Below the pieces are notes generated by a model, which saw only the letters and a program-made list of their open reading frames with translations, was not told where the DNA came from and searched no databases. Source: G051132615 sp051132615 (GTDB lineage: Bacteria; Pseudomonadota; Gammaproteobacteria; Burkholderiales; Neisseriaceae). Taken from it: a stretch of DNA of 64,000 bases. Within the stretch, counting starts at the first letter, position 1; each line of letters begins with the position of its first letter. The DNA is taken from assembly GCF_051132615.1 (NCBI RefSeq), contig NZ_CP152375.1:2852001-2916000 (forward strand), written 5' to 3'. Below are positions 54,455-63,065 of the stretch, one piece after another. A program made the translations under genes and the position numbers.

Positions 54455-55137
54455 ATATTTTTCTTTAAATGTTGAGGGGGCCCCATAATTATATAATGAA
54501 TTGATTTGATTCAAAATTAATTTTATATTCTCTATGTATTTATGTTTAAATATATAAATATACGCGAATAATGCTATATCTCATCTAAATAAACAATTGT
54601 ATAAGTTCTACTCCCTCCATTAATAATGTTGAATTTTATATAAATTATAACAATTCCTATTTAAAATAATCTCCATGATTTTTTTATTATTCACATATTC
54701 ATTTGAAGTTATTTGACTTATTTTACGGCCAATAGTTTTTCTTTCTATTTATACACATAAAATTTCATCATTTAAATTATCATTCTATAAAAATAATTTT
54801 ATATTTTTTTTTATAGAATGATTATCAGTAACATCAATAGTATATTGCGCTTAAATTTTTTTAATTGCTTTAGGTTTAATTTTTTATAAATTTTTTATAT
54901 GTTACAACTATTTTTTATTTAATTATTTTTTTAATTAATATTGTCGTAACTTTATTTATAAAAAAATTCTTTTTTTAAATTTTTGTCATAATTTATTTTT
55001 GTTTTTTTAATGCAATATTTTATTTTTTTGGAATAATCTATTAATTTTAAAAACATTTAAAAATCAATATGTTTTTTTGTACTTAACTAATGCTCTATAT
55101 TTTAAATTAGCTTTTTTTTCAATATAGATTATGCACT

Positions 55138-55154
55138 TGATTGACAGTCAATCA
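55138..55154. promoter_or_regulatory. 17-bp perfect inverted repeat, candidate operator
   Basis: TGATTGAC-A-GTCAATCA is an exact palindrome ending 7 bases before the -35 box of the promoter at 55162. Position and symmetry are those of an activator site. Confidence 0.5.
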
Positions 55155-55161
55155 GAACCGC

Positions 55162-55189
55162 TTGACATCAAACAATAATAAAATATATA
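55162..55189 (+). promoter_or_regulatory. Putative sigma70 promoter of the TpsA operon
   Basis: TTGACA (55162-55167), 16-base spacer, TATATA (55184-55189). A second TTGACA inside the upstream palindrome (55141) has no good -10 box. Confidence 0.45.
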
Positions 55190-55449
55190 TTAAAAATATG
55201 CTTTATAACTATCAAATATAGATATTTAAAATATTAAATTAGAATATATTTATTATATTGAAATATTTAATATATTAAATGGATGTGCGGATAAGTAATT
55301 AGTACTTGGTCTTTTCAAAGTGCTGACTCTGATTATTTCATCATGATTTTGAAAATCAGTTGAGTATGGAGGTTTTAAGAAAAGTTCAATTATTTAGATT
55401 TTTTATTTAGTCATTTATTTATCAACAATCCTAACTTGAGGAAAAAAGA

Positions 55450-57999
55450 ATGAAAAGAAAGCAAATCAAAAATAGCCTAATTAGGCTCAATCCAATAGCA
55501 GCGTCAATTCTGCTGTCTTTGCCGATTGTCACGTATGCTGATGTCAGCATGCAAAATGGTAAAATATCTATGGTTAATGGCGTACCAGTTGTGAATATTA
55601 ACGGTGCTAATACTAATGGTATTTCACATAATGTTTACGACAAGCTAAATGTTGGTAAAGAAGGAATGATCTTTAACAACAGTCAAAATGGTGCCAATAC
55701 CACTTTAGCAGGTCAGATTGCTGGTAACAGCAACTTGGCTTCTGGTACCGCAAAAGTGATCTTGAATGAAGTGACTTCGAGAAACAGAAGTGCATTGAAC
55801 GGGATGATGGAAGTTGCAGGTGATAAAGCCCATTTGATTATTGCCAATCCAAATGGTATTACTTGTAATGGGTGTGGTTTTATCAATGCTGAAAAAGTAA
55901 CAGTAACTACAGGTAAGCCAGATATGCAAAATGGTGAACTGAAAGGTTATTCAGTTAATGGTGGCATTATTACCACTAACGGTTTAAAGAGCGATTCTCC
56001 AACAGCAATTCTTGCGCGTTCAATCGTGGTGAATGGCGAAATTAACGCATCTGGTCAAGAGCTGTCTTTAATTGCTGGTAACAATTATGTCAATACGAGC
56101 AATCAAGTAACCGGTTCTGTTCTAGCCACTGGTTCAAGAAATACTTACAGTGTAGATGTAGCTGCACTTGGTGGTATGTATGCGAACAAAATTAATCTGA
56201 TCAGCACCGAAAGCGGTGTAGGTGTGCGCAATGCTGGTGTATTGGCTGCTGGTACGGGTGGTGTTCAGATTGATACAAAAGGTCGTTTAATCAACAACAA
56301 TGCTCAGATTAAATCAAGTGGTGTGATTAGTGTAAAAACGAATGGTGCACTGGATAACGTCACGGGCAAAATCATGAGCGATATGAGTGTTTATATTGAC
56401 ACAAACAAGAATGCGATCAATAACTCCAGAGCAGGTAATATTATGTCTGGTGCTGATGTGTATATTAATAGCGGTGCTTTTAACAACACCAATGGTAAAG
56501 TTGCTGCAGTTGGTACTTTAGGTCTGAATACCAATAATACTACGCTAACTAACTCTGGTAAGGGGAAGGCTGTTGGTATTGAGGCAGGTATTGTGGCTTT
56601 GAATACTGGTACGCTTGATAACCGTGGCGGCCAGATTAAAGGCTACTACGTGGGTACTCAGTCTACTAGTGTCAATAACAGCAATGGTATGATCGATTCT
56701 TATGGCGATGTTGACATCATCAGTGCTGGTAATGTTAACAATAATGGTGGACTTATCCGTGCTGCAACGGGGCATGTCAAAATTGATGCTTCTGGAAACA
56801 CGGTCTCTAATGGCAACACTAAATCTGCTGATGCAGCGAGTGCAGACTCTTTAGGCATTATTGCGGGTGATGGTGGTATTCAGATTGTAGCAAACACATT
56901 AGATAACAGTCGTGGACAGATCACTTCTTCTGGTGATATGGGTTTTCTGGTTGCATCAGGTGTTAACAACTCGAACGGTAAAATGGTGTCAGAAAAAAGT
57001 ATTTCTATCAAAGCTGCTTCTTTGGATAACAGTCAGGCAGGTTTGAGCGGTAAAGGTGGGATCAATATTGAACTGGCAGGTGATTTCACAAACCGTATTG
57101 GCGTAGTTTCTTCTGAAGAAGGTGATGTTAATTTGAAAGCACGTCGTGTTAATAACTCTGCAGGTCTAATGGAAGGGCAGAATATTAACATCAATGCAAT
57201 AGGCGAAGTGAATAACGATACTGCATTTATGGTCGCGCAGAAAAAATTAACGATTAAAACCCAAGGCAATGTAACAAACCAAAACAGTAGTAGGTTTGGT
57301 AGCCTTTATGGTCTTTATTTAGGGATGCCCAATCAGGAAGGCGGTATGATTGGTAATGGTGGCGTAGATATTACTGCCAATAGAGTCAATAACGACAGAA
57401 GCCGTATTGTTGCTGAAAATGGTTCGCTAACTATGGTGGTAACAGGGGCGTTATCTAATGACCGTAGTATGCTTGTTGGAGGCAAAGGCTCTTCTAGCAT
57501 TAAGGCTGGAAGCATCAGCAGTAACTATTCAACTATCTATGCTTCAGGCGATCTTTTGATTGATACCCGAAGTTTGTCTATGTCCAGCAATGGCAATCTT
57601 ATCGACAACAACGCCACAGGTATTATTGCTTCTGATGGCGCATTAACGCTGAATATTGGTAGCAATTTTACCAATTCTGGTTGGATCAGTGGTAAGGATA
57701 AAGTCAGTGTCAATATTGGCGGTACCCTGAATAATCGCAACACCATCTATTCAGATAACGAAGTAAATGTTTCTGCTAGATCTGTTAGCAACGCCAACAT
57801 TATGGTCGGTGGTAAGAAATTAAGCGTCAACTCTGGAGGCACAATTTACAACTCTGGCAGCATGTTTACTGAAGGCACCGCAAGCATTACGGGTACAACT
57901 GTTACTAATACTGGCAGTTCTGCTGTATTAGGTGGCCGTCAGGGATTGGTTTTGAATGCGAATCGCATTTCTGGTAGTGGTAAAGTAATTGGTCTTTAA
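55450..57999 (+). CDS. Two-partner secretion exoprotein (TpsA, filamentous haemagglutinin-like)
   Basis: 849 residues. A signal peptide (PIAASILLSLPIVTYAD) is followed by the TPS secretion domain (~30-270): PVVNINGANTNGISHNVYDK, HLIIANPNGITCNGCGFINA. Beta-helix repeats (NNSGTLD-like) run to the C terminus, which ends abruptly (GSGKVIGL). It is far shorter than typical haemagglutinins or CdiA proteins and has no VENN motif, toxin or other C-terminal domain. GAGGAA precedes ATG. Its transporter is the next gene. The protein is expected on the surface or released; acyl genes downstream suggest it could be lipid-modified or carry a lipid, which is only inferred. Confidence 0.9.
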   Translation: MKRKQIKNSLIRLNPIAASILLSLPIVTYADVSMQNGKISMVNGVPVVNINGANTNGISHNVYDKLNVGKEGMIFNNSQNGANTTLAGQIAGNSNLASGTAKVILNEVTSRNRSALNGMMEVAGDKAHLIIANPNGITCNGCGFINAEKVTVTTGKPDMQNGELKGYSVNGGIITTNGLKSDSPTAILARSIVVNGEINASGQELSLIAGNNYVNTSNQVTGSVLATGSRNTYSVDVAALGGMYANKINLISTESGVGVRNAGVLAAGTGGVQIDTKGRLINNNAQIKSSGVISVKTNGALDNVTGKIMSDMSVYIDTNKNAINNSRAGNIMSGADVYINSGAFNNTNGKVAAVGTLGLNTNNTTLTNSGKGKAVGIEAGIVALNTGTLDNRGGQIKGYYVGTQSTSVNNSNGMIDSYGDVDIISAGNVNNNGGLIRAATGHVKIDASGNTVSNGNTKSADAASADSLGIIAGDGGIQIVANTLDNSRGQITSSGDMGFLVASGVNNSNGKMVSEKSISIKAASLDNSQAGLSGKGGINIELAGDFTNRIGVVSSEEGDVNLKARRVNNSAGLMEGQNININAIGEVNNDTAFMVAQKKLTIKTQGNVTNQNSSRFGSLYGLYLGMPNQEGGMIGNGGVDITANRVNNDRSRIVAENGSLTMVVTGALSNDRSMLVGGKGSSSIKAGSISSNYSTIYASGDLLIDTRSLSMSSNGNLIDNNATGIIASDGALTLNIGSNFTNSGWISGKDKVSVNIGGTLNNRNTIYSDNEVNVSARSVSNANIMVGGKKLSVNSGGTIYNSGSMFTEGTASITGTTVTNTGSSAVLGGRQGLVLNANRISGSGKVIGL

Positions 58000-58010
58000 T
58001 TAAAAGGCAT

Positions 58011-58040
58011 AATGAAAGCAGCGTTTTTGCTGCTTTCATT
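58011..58040 (+). terminator. Hairpin between tpsA and tpsB
   Basis: AATGAAAGCAGC and GCTGCTTTCATT pair perfectly with a 6-base GTTTTT loop in the 68-base gap, without a T tract. It may lower expression of the transporter relative to the exoprotein. Confidence 0.5.
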
Positions 58041-58067
58041 TACCAGGTTTTTTATCAGAAAAGTGTT

Positions 58068-59714
58068 ATGAAAAATAAAATAAAACCTTTACTTATTTTT
58101 GTTACTCTTTGTTGCAGCTTTCAGGCTACGGCTCAGGTAAATTTGAATCGGCTGATTAAGGCGCAGGAAGATCTCGACAAAAATACTCGGCAAGAAAACA
58201 AAATAGAGAAAAGGGATGTTTATTCCAGCGTAGAAGACAGTGCGATTACTGATATAGAGCTACCAATTGAGGAAAATTGTGTCCAGATAGAAGAAGTGGT
58301 TATAGAAAATGATTTTCTAAATGACGCCAGTATCAAAAAAATAAAAGAGAATGTTGTCGGGCGTTGTTTAGGTGCTTTAGGTGTAGAAAAACTGGCCAGT
58401 GACCTACAGGATCATGTGATTAAATCAGGCTTTGTCACCACACGTGTTGCCATACCTAACCAAGATTTATCATCACATAAACTACTTTTAAGTATTGAAC
58501 CAGGCAAAATTGAAAGAGTCATCATCAAAGATAATGAGGTAAGAGATTGGATATTACCCTTCAAAAGCGAAGAAATACTGAACCTCAGAAACATTGAGCA
58601 GGGGCTGGAAGTTCTACAAAAAACGCCAGAAATGGAAGTTAAAATCAATATCGAACCTGGTAGTAAAGATGGTTACAGCAATGTTGTTGTTGATACTAAG
58701 CGTATAAGTAATTGGAATGCAAGAGCTTGGGTTAATAATTGGGGTGATAAAGGTACGGGTAAAACACTGGCTAGTGGTGCAGGCTATTTATATAACTTAG
58801 CAAAGATGAATGATGTATTTTATCTTTCAGGAACCACGAACATCGACCACGTTAAAGGTGGCTACAATAGTGTCAGTGCCTATTATTCTGTTCCATTTGG
58901 TTATTGGGACTATGAACTTTTTTACAGTAACAGCAAATCAAAGCAGACACTTAATATTGCTACTTTCGATTTTAATTATATTGGGAAAAGTGAATATTTA
59001 AGCCTGAAAGGCTCAAGAACAGTTTATCGTGATCAAGATAAGAAGGTTGCTCTTAGTGCTGAATTATTAAGAAGAAAAGCAAACTATCAATTAGATGATA
59101 TTGAGTTAGTGCTGCAAAAACGGGACATGACAAATATCAGGTTGGCTCTTAATTACAAACAAAACTTCTCGGGTGCCGCACTGAATACTACATTGTCTTA
59201 TCAGCGTTTTTTACCTTGGTTTGGTGCAGAAAAAACACCTGATATGAAAACAGGAGATGTCGACTCAAAGAGCCATATTACTAATCTTGATTTAAATTAT
59301 ATGAAATTACTTAAATTTAAACCATTTGATGCTTATTACGATTTACGAGTTGGTGCACAGTACTCTCCGAAAGGGTTGACGCTACAAGACCAGTTCAGCA
59401 TTGGTAATCGATGGAGTGTGCGCGGGTTTGAAAATGGTGCAGAGCTTTATGGCAATAAAGGTTTCTATGTTCAAAATACATTTAATGTGATGACTGGAAT
59501 TAAGAATATTGAATGGTATCTGGGGGCTGATTATGGGCAAGTTTGGGGAGAGACGAGTACACATAAACAGAGACTTTTGGGAGCCACCACGGGATTTAAA
59601 GGGAATATTAATTCGTTAAGCTATGATGTTTCCGTATCTAAACCATTAATCTCACCCAAAGCCTTAGAAACAGATAAGTTGAATATCAATTTCAATATTT
59701 CTTATCAACTATAA
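58068..59714 (+). CDS. Two-partner secretion outer-membrane transporter (TpsB, FhaC/ShlB-like)
   Basis: 548 residues. Signal peptide to about residue 22 (LIFVTLCCSFQATAQ), an N-terminal plug/linker helix rich in charge, two POTRA domains (~70-230; EENCVQIEEVVIEND, HKLLLSIEPGKIERVIIKDN) and a 16-strand Omp85-type barrel. The barrel's L6 lid motif is present (RWSVRGFENGAELYG). It recognises the TPS domain of the preceding protein and threads it across the outer membrane. Ends SYQL rather than an aromatic, but the family tolerates this. Confidence 0.92.
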   Translation: MKNKIKPLLIFVTLCCSFQATAQVNLNRLIKAQEDLDKNTRQENKIEKRDVYSSVEDSAITDIELPIEENCVQIEEVVIENDFLNDASIKKIKENVVGRCLGALGVEKLASDLQDHVIKSGFVTTRVAIPNQDLSSHKLLLSIEPGKIERVIIKDNEVRDWILPFKSEEILNLRNIEQGLEVLQKTPEMEVKINIEPGSKDGYSNVVVDTKRISNWNARAWVNNWGDKGTGKTLASGAGYLYNLAKMNDVFYLSGTTNIDHVKGGYNSVSAYYSVPFGYWDYELFYSNSKSKQTLNIATFDFNYIGKSEYLSLKGSRTVYRDQDKKVALSAELLRRKANYQLDDIELVLQKRDMTNIRLALNYKQNFSGAALNTTLSYQRFLPWFGAEKTPDMKTGDVDSKSHITNLDLNYMKLLKFKPFDAYYDLRVGAQYSPKGLTLQDQFSIGNRWSVRGFENGAELYGNKGFYVQNTFNVMTGIKNIEWYLGADYGQVWGETSTHKQRLLGATTGFKGNINSLSYDVSVSKPLISPKALETDKLNINFNISYQL

Positions 59715-59729
59715 CTGTTAAGGATAATC

Positions 59730-60098
59730 ATGTTTGTTGGTACCGATATCGTTGAAGTAGATCGCATCAAAGCCGCGATATTACGTGGAAAAATGGATTT
59801 TCTTAAGCGTGTATTTACTGAGCAAGAATTACTCAAAATTAATATGGATGATCCTGATTATGAAAGAGCATCTGGTTTTTGGGCGGCAAAAGAGTCGATT
59901 GTTAAGGCAGTAGGCTTAGGTTTTCGTAATGGTATTTTGTTTCATGATGCTCAAATAGAACATGATGAATATGGTTGTCCACACTTTCTGCTTCAAGGCA
60001 AGCTAAAAGAAATAATAACCGAAAAAAAGATAACAAAAATATCTTTAAGTATCTCTCATTGTCGTACGCATGCTGTTGCGGTCACGGTTATTTTTTAA
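59730..60098 (+). CDS. AcpS-type phosphopantetheinyl transferase
   Basis: 122 residues, the size of holo-ACP synthase. GTDIVEVDRIKAAI and FWAAKESIVKAVGLGFR carry the Mg-binding Asp and Glu. It moves 4'-phosphopantetheine from CoA to a carrier-protein serine, presumably that of the ACP encoded at 61454-61732. A second, dedicated AcpS is typical of secondary-metabolite loci. 15 bases after tpsB with AAGGAT. Confidence 0.92.
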   Translation: MFVGTDIVEVDRIKAAILRGKMDFLKRVFTEQELLKINMDDPDYERASGFWAAKESIVKAVGLGFRNGILFHDAQIEHDEYGCPHFLLQGKLKEIITEKKITKISLSISHCRTHAVAVTVIF

Positions 60099-60121
60099 TG
60101 TTAATTATCTAGAGTGTAGCT

Positions 60122-60877
60122 ATGTATAAATATAATGATCTCATAAATAAAGTTGTCTTAGTCACGGGGGCCAGTGGCGATATTGGGCTGGCTATTTGTG
60201 CTAAATTTTTGGAGCAGGAATGCCATGTTTATGCACTGTATAAGTCGAATGTTAATGAATTAGAAGATCTGAAAAATACCCATCCTCAGGGGAATAAACT
60301 GCATATTATTCAGTGTGATCTTGCTGATAAATCTGCTGTAGTAGGGTTATGTAGTTATCTGACCGAAAAGGCAACAAAACTTGATGTTCTGATCAACAAC
60401 GCGGGTATTGTTAAAGATAGCTTATTTGCATCGATGAGTTTTGAAGACTTTCAGACAGTTATTGATACGAACCTAGTCAATACCTTTATGTTGACTAAAG
60501 AAGCACTCATGCTATTAAGATCATCAGATAGCCCTGCAATTGTTAACGTTGCCTCCATTGCGGCAATTATTCCCAGCGTGGGACAGTGTAATTACAGTGC
60601 ATCAAAAGGCGCTTTGCTCGGTTTTACCCGCACTGTAGCGGCAGAGCTGGCACCAAGAGGGGTAAGAGTGAACGCAGTTGCACCCGGTATGATCGAATCT
60701 AAAATGGTGAAAAAAGTATCACGCACAGTAGTACGTGATGTGATGTCTTCTATCCCGCTAAAACGCCTAGGGAAATGTGATGAAGTGGCCAATACCATTG
60801 TTTATTTAAGCTCTTCCGCTTCCAGTTATATTGTTGGTCAGACCATCGTAATTGATGGTGGTTTAGTGATGCGGTGA
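60122..60877 (+). CDS. 3-ketoacyl-ACP reductase-like SDR (FabG family)
   Basis: 251 residues, short-chain dehydrogenase. NAD(P)-binding TGASGDIG, NNAG (LDVLINNAGIVKDSLF), and the catalytic set Ser145, Tyr158, Lys162 (YSASK) are all intact. C-terminal PGMIESKMV and IVIDGG are typical of FabG. It should reduce beta-ketoacyl-ACP in a two-carbon elongation cycle. 23 bases after the acpS-like gene. Confidence 0.92.
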   Translation: MYKYNDLINKVVLVTGASGDIGLAICAKFLEQECHVYALYKSNVNELEDLKNTHPQGNKLHIIQCDLADKSAVVGLCSYLTEKATKLDVLINNAGIVKDSLFASMSFEDFQTVIDTNLVNTFMLTKEALMLLRSSDSPAIVNVASIAAIIPSVGQCNYSASKGALLGFTRTVAAELAPRGVRVNAVAPGMIESKMVKKVSRTVVRDVMSSIPLKRLGKCDEVANTIVYLSSSASSYIVGQTIVIDGGLVMR

Positions 60878-60880
60878 TTT

Positions 60881-61429
60881 ATGGCTAAATATTCAATACC
60901 TTCTAATGTTTTTCTGGAAATGGGCGGTTGGCGCCAACCCCTGATTATGGTTGACCGAATCGATGACTATAAGTATGGCGAAAACGGGTACGTGCAAGTC
61001 GTTAAACATGTAACGTACAACGAGCCGTACCTACTGGGGCATTTTCCCGAAGATCCTATTATGCCTGGCGTTATGATTTCTGAAATCTTTGGCCAAGCCA
61101 GTGAATATCTCTCTTTTTTAACGGACATTTGCGATCTTTACCAAGAAAGCTACTCAGAAGAGTTGAAATCGTTGCGTGATATTCATGCCAAAGTCAATGA
61201 TGAAAATATGCGTAACATCATCCGCAATCGCCGATCTCAAGTTCGAGGCGTGTTGGCAGCACAAAATTTAAAATTCAAAGATATTGCCTATCCAGGCGAT
61301 ACCATTGAAGTCGTCAGTAAATTGTCGTTCTCTGATAGCAACGGTTTTAAACATTATTCCGTATCAGCACATGTTGGTAAAAAGCTCATCAGCCAAGGGA
61401 CGATCATAAATTTCAGAGAAGTAAAGTAA
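60881..61429 (+). CDS. FabZ-like 3-hydroxyacyl-ACP dehydratase with insertion
   Basis: 182 residues against about 150 for FabZ. The hot-dog active site is intact: GHFPEDPIMPG with His54 and Glu68 in MISEIFGQAS, the same numbers as in E. coli FabZ. Between about residues 78 and 125 sits a charged insert of some 30 extra residues (DLYQESYSEELKSLRDIHAK, RNIIRNRRSQ) where FabZ has a short loop. It dehydrates 3-hydroxyacyl-ACP to the trans-2-enoyl form. 3 bases after fabG-like, so coupled. Confidence 0.9.
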   Translation: MAKYSIPSNVFLEMGGWRQPLIMVDRIDDYKYGENGYVQVVKHVTYNEPYLLGHFPEDPIMPGVMISEIFGQASEYLSFLTDICDLYQESYSEELKSLRDIHAKVNDENMRNIIRNRRSQVRGVLAAQNLKFKDIAYPGDTIEVVSKLSFSDSNGFKHYSVSAHVGKKLISQGTIINFREVK

Positions 61430-61453
61430 CCAAGACAAGGAGTGAACACAAAG

Positions 61454-61732
61454 ATGATTAAAGAAAATATCGAAGAGCGCAAAGCGGTCTTATACACCAT
61501 TAAAACAGAAATTATTCAGCGTTTGAATATTCAGAAAGAGGAGTCTCAGATTGATGACGATACTGCACTTTTTGGTAACGGCTTGAAGCTTGATTCAGTT
61601 GATGCAACAGAAATTTTGGTTCTATTGGATAAGGTTTTTGACATTCAGGTTAGTGAAAGTGACGATCCTTCTTATATGAGAAGTATTAATAGCTTAGTCT
61701 CTTTTGTCCTGAAAAACAGAAAAAAACATTAA
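61454..61732 (+). CDS. Acyl carrier protein
   Basis: 92 residues from ATG 61454 (a GTG at 61442 overlaps the AAGGAG ribosome site). Acidic and helical, with the phosphopantetheine attachment Ser48 in GLKLDSVDATEIL. It is divergent from housekeeping AcpP (DSLD). The ACP carries the growing chain between the reductase, dehydratase and ketosynthase of this locus. Confidence 0.9.
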   Translation: MIKENIEERKAVLYTIKTEIIQRLNIQKEESQIDDDTALFGNGLKLDSVDATEILVLLDKVFDIQVSESDDPSYMRSINSLVSFVLKNRKKH

Positions 61733-61763
61733 TTCTTTAATTTAAAAACGCATAGGGTCTTAT

Positions 61764-62924
61764 ATGATTGCTCTTCATGATTTACATTTAGAAAAGAACG
61801 CCAAAATAGGCGTTTACAATGGAAAAACGGTACCATCTTCTTATAACGCGCCAGAAATTGAATATAAAGCTGTTAGAGAAAATGCGCTGTTGGTTGACTA
61901 CTCTCATATGTCAATTGTCAGCGTGATGGGCGATGATGCTTGGTCTCTAGTGAACCATATGATTTCTGCCGATGTTTCCATCATTCGAGATGAACAAGGT
62001 TTGTATTCGCTGATTTTGAACGAAGATGGCACCATTTGGGGAGATGTATATGTTTTGTGTACGGATGAAGGTTATTACATCTTATCTGAAAATCTTTCTT
62101 CTACAGACATTATTGAACACCTAAATAATATTTTAGAAAGTGCTCAGGATTTGGATATTCAGGAAAACCCTGAAATCAAATCTATGGATGCAGAACACTG
62201 GGGCGCTATTATGCTGGAAGGGCCTTACTCTTGGGAAATACTGGCAGAAATTTACGGCTTTGACATCATCGGTTTACCATACCACGAATACATGAATACC
62301 GATGATGATCTGATGGCTTTCCGCTGTGGTAAACATGGTGAATTTGCTTATTTGCTTATTGGTAAACAGGATACATTGGTTACTGTCTGGAAGCAGTTGC
62401 TAGAAAAGGGCGAAAAGTTTAATTTAAAAACGGGTGGTCTAGATTATCAAAAAACCATTCGTGTTGAAAACCCATGCTGGGAAGCTTCTATTTATGAAAA
62501 TTATTCTCGTAACCCAATTGAATTACAGATGCAATGGGCTGTTCAGTATGATAAAGACAACTTTGTAGGTAAATCTGTAGTAGAAGAGCTTTCATGTGTT
62601 GGTGCCAAGCGCAAATTAGTCGGAATAACGCCTCTATCTGAGTGCATTGACCTCACTTCTGATGACAAAGTATTGGTAAAAGGTGAAGAGGTCGGAGTGA
62701 TTGTTAAAGGTGTTTACTCTCTTGCGCGTCAATCTTTTATTGCACTTGCACTAATTGACAGCGAATATGCATATTCGGACATAGAAGGTTTTGATATTAA
62801 AACCCAGCATGGTGTTGTTGCGGCCAAGACCCACAATGTCCCATTCCTCTATAACTTCAGTATGTTAGTCAACCCCACCGAACACAGTTATATCGACTCA
62901 TCAAAACCAAAGAGTGCGCTGTAA
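61764..62924 (+). CDS. GcvT-like folate-binding aminomethyltransferase family protein
   Basis: 386 residues with the GcvT fold: ALLVDYSHMSIVSVMGDDAW near the start, NHMISADVSIIRDEQGLYSL, WGAIMLEGPYSWEIL, and the C-terminal barrel domain (~280-370; KRKLVGITPLSECIDLTSDD, KGEEVGVIVKGVYSLARQ). Glycine-cleavage T protein uses tetrahydrofolate to take an aminomethyl group from a lipoyl arm. Here, with no glycine-cleavage genes and within an ACP locus, it may transfer or remove a one-carbon unit on an acyl-ACP product. That is inference. Confidence 0.85.
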   Translation: MIALHDLHLEKNAKIGVYNGKTVPSSYNAPEIEYKAVRENALLVDYSHMSIVSVMGDDAWSLVNHMISADVSIIRDEQGLYSLILNEDGTIWGDVYVLCTDEGYYILSENLSSTDIIEHLNNILESAQDLDIQENPEIKSMDAEHWGAIMLEGPYSWEILAEIYGFDIIGLPYHEYMNTDDDLMAFRCGKHGEFAYLLIGKQDTLVTVWKQLLEKGEKFNLKTGGLDYQKTIRVENPCWEASIYENYSRNPIELQMQWAVQYDKDNFVGKSVVEELSCVGAKRKLVGITPLSECIDLTSDDKVLVKGEEVGVIVKGVYSLARQSFIALALIDSEYAYSDIEGFDIKTQHGVVAAKTHNVPFLYNFSMLVNPTEHSYIDSSKPKSAL

Positions 62925-62964
62925 TTATCATTGAGTGGAAAAGTTTACAAGACAGCAATAGTGA

Positions 62965-63005
62965 AATCTAAAAAGTTTCAAGAGTAACGAGAAACTTTTT
63001 AGATT
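62965..63005. terminator. Perfect 15-bp hairpin between gcvT-like and ketosynthase genes
   Basis: AATCTAAAAAGTTTC (62965-62979) and GAAACTTTTTAGATT (62991-63005) pair exactly with an 11-base loop, within the only sizeable gap (141 bases) of the acyl locus. No T tract follows. Confidence 0.5.
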
Positions 63006-63065
63006 GACACAACACCGTTGCATTAAATGCTTGGTGTCAAAAATAACGGTTTTATGGATTAATTT

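Larger units (their letters stand above)
54455..55449. other. ~1 kb very AT-rich control region before the two-partner secretion/acyl locus
   Basis: Long A and T runs with no ORF of note. A 15-bp hairpin (54779-54793 with 54808-54822, core ATCATTCTATAAA) lies in the middle. At its 3' half are a 17-bp perfect inverted repeat (55138-55154) and a sigma70-like promoter (55162-55189). The following leader is about 250 bases. The region is a likely target of H-NS-type silencing; that is inference from composition. Confidence 0.6.

Noticed and set aside
54808..54830. Fur-box-like GAATGATTATC sequence
   Set aside because: Only one half resembles the Fur consensus; it is explained by the AT-rich hairpin arm.
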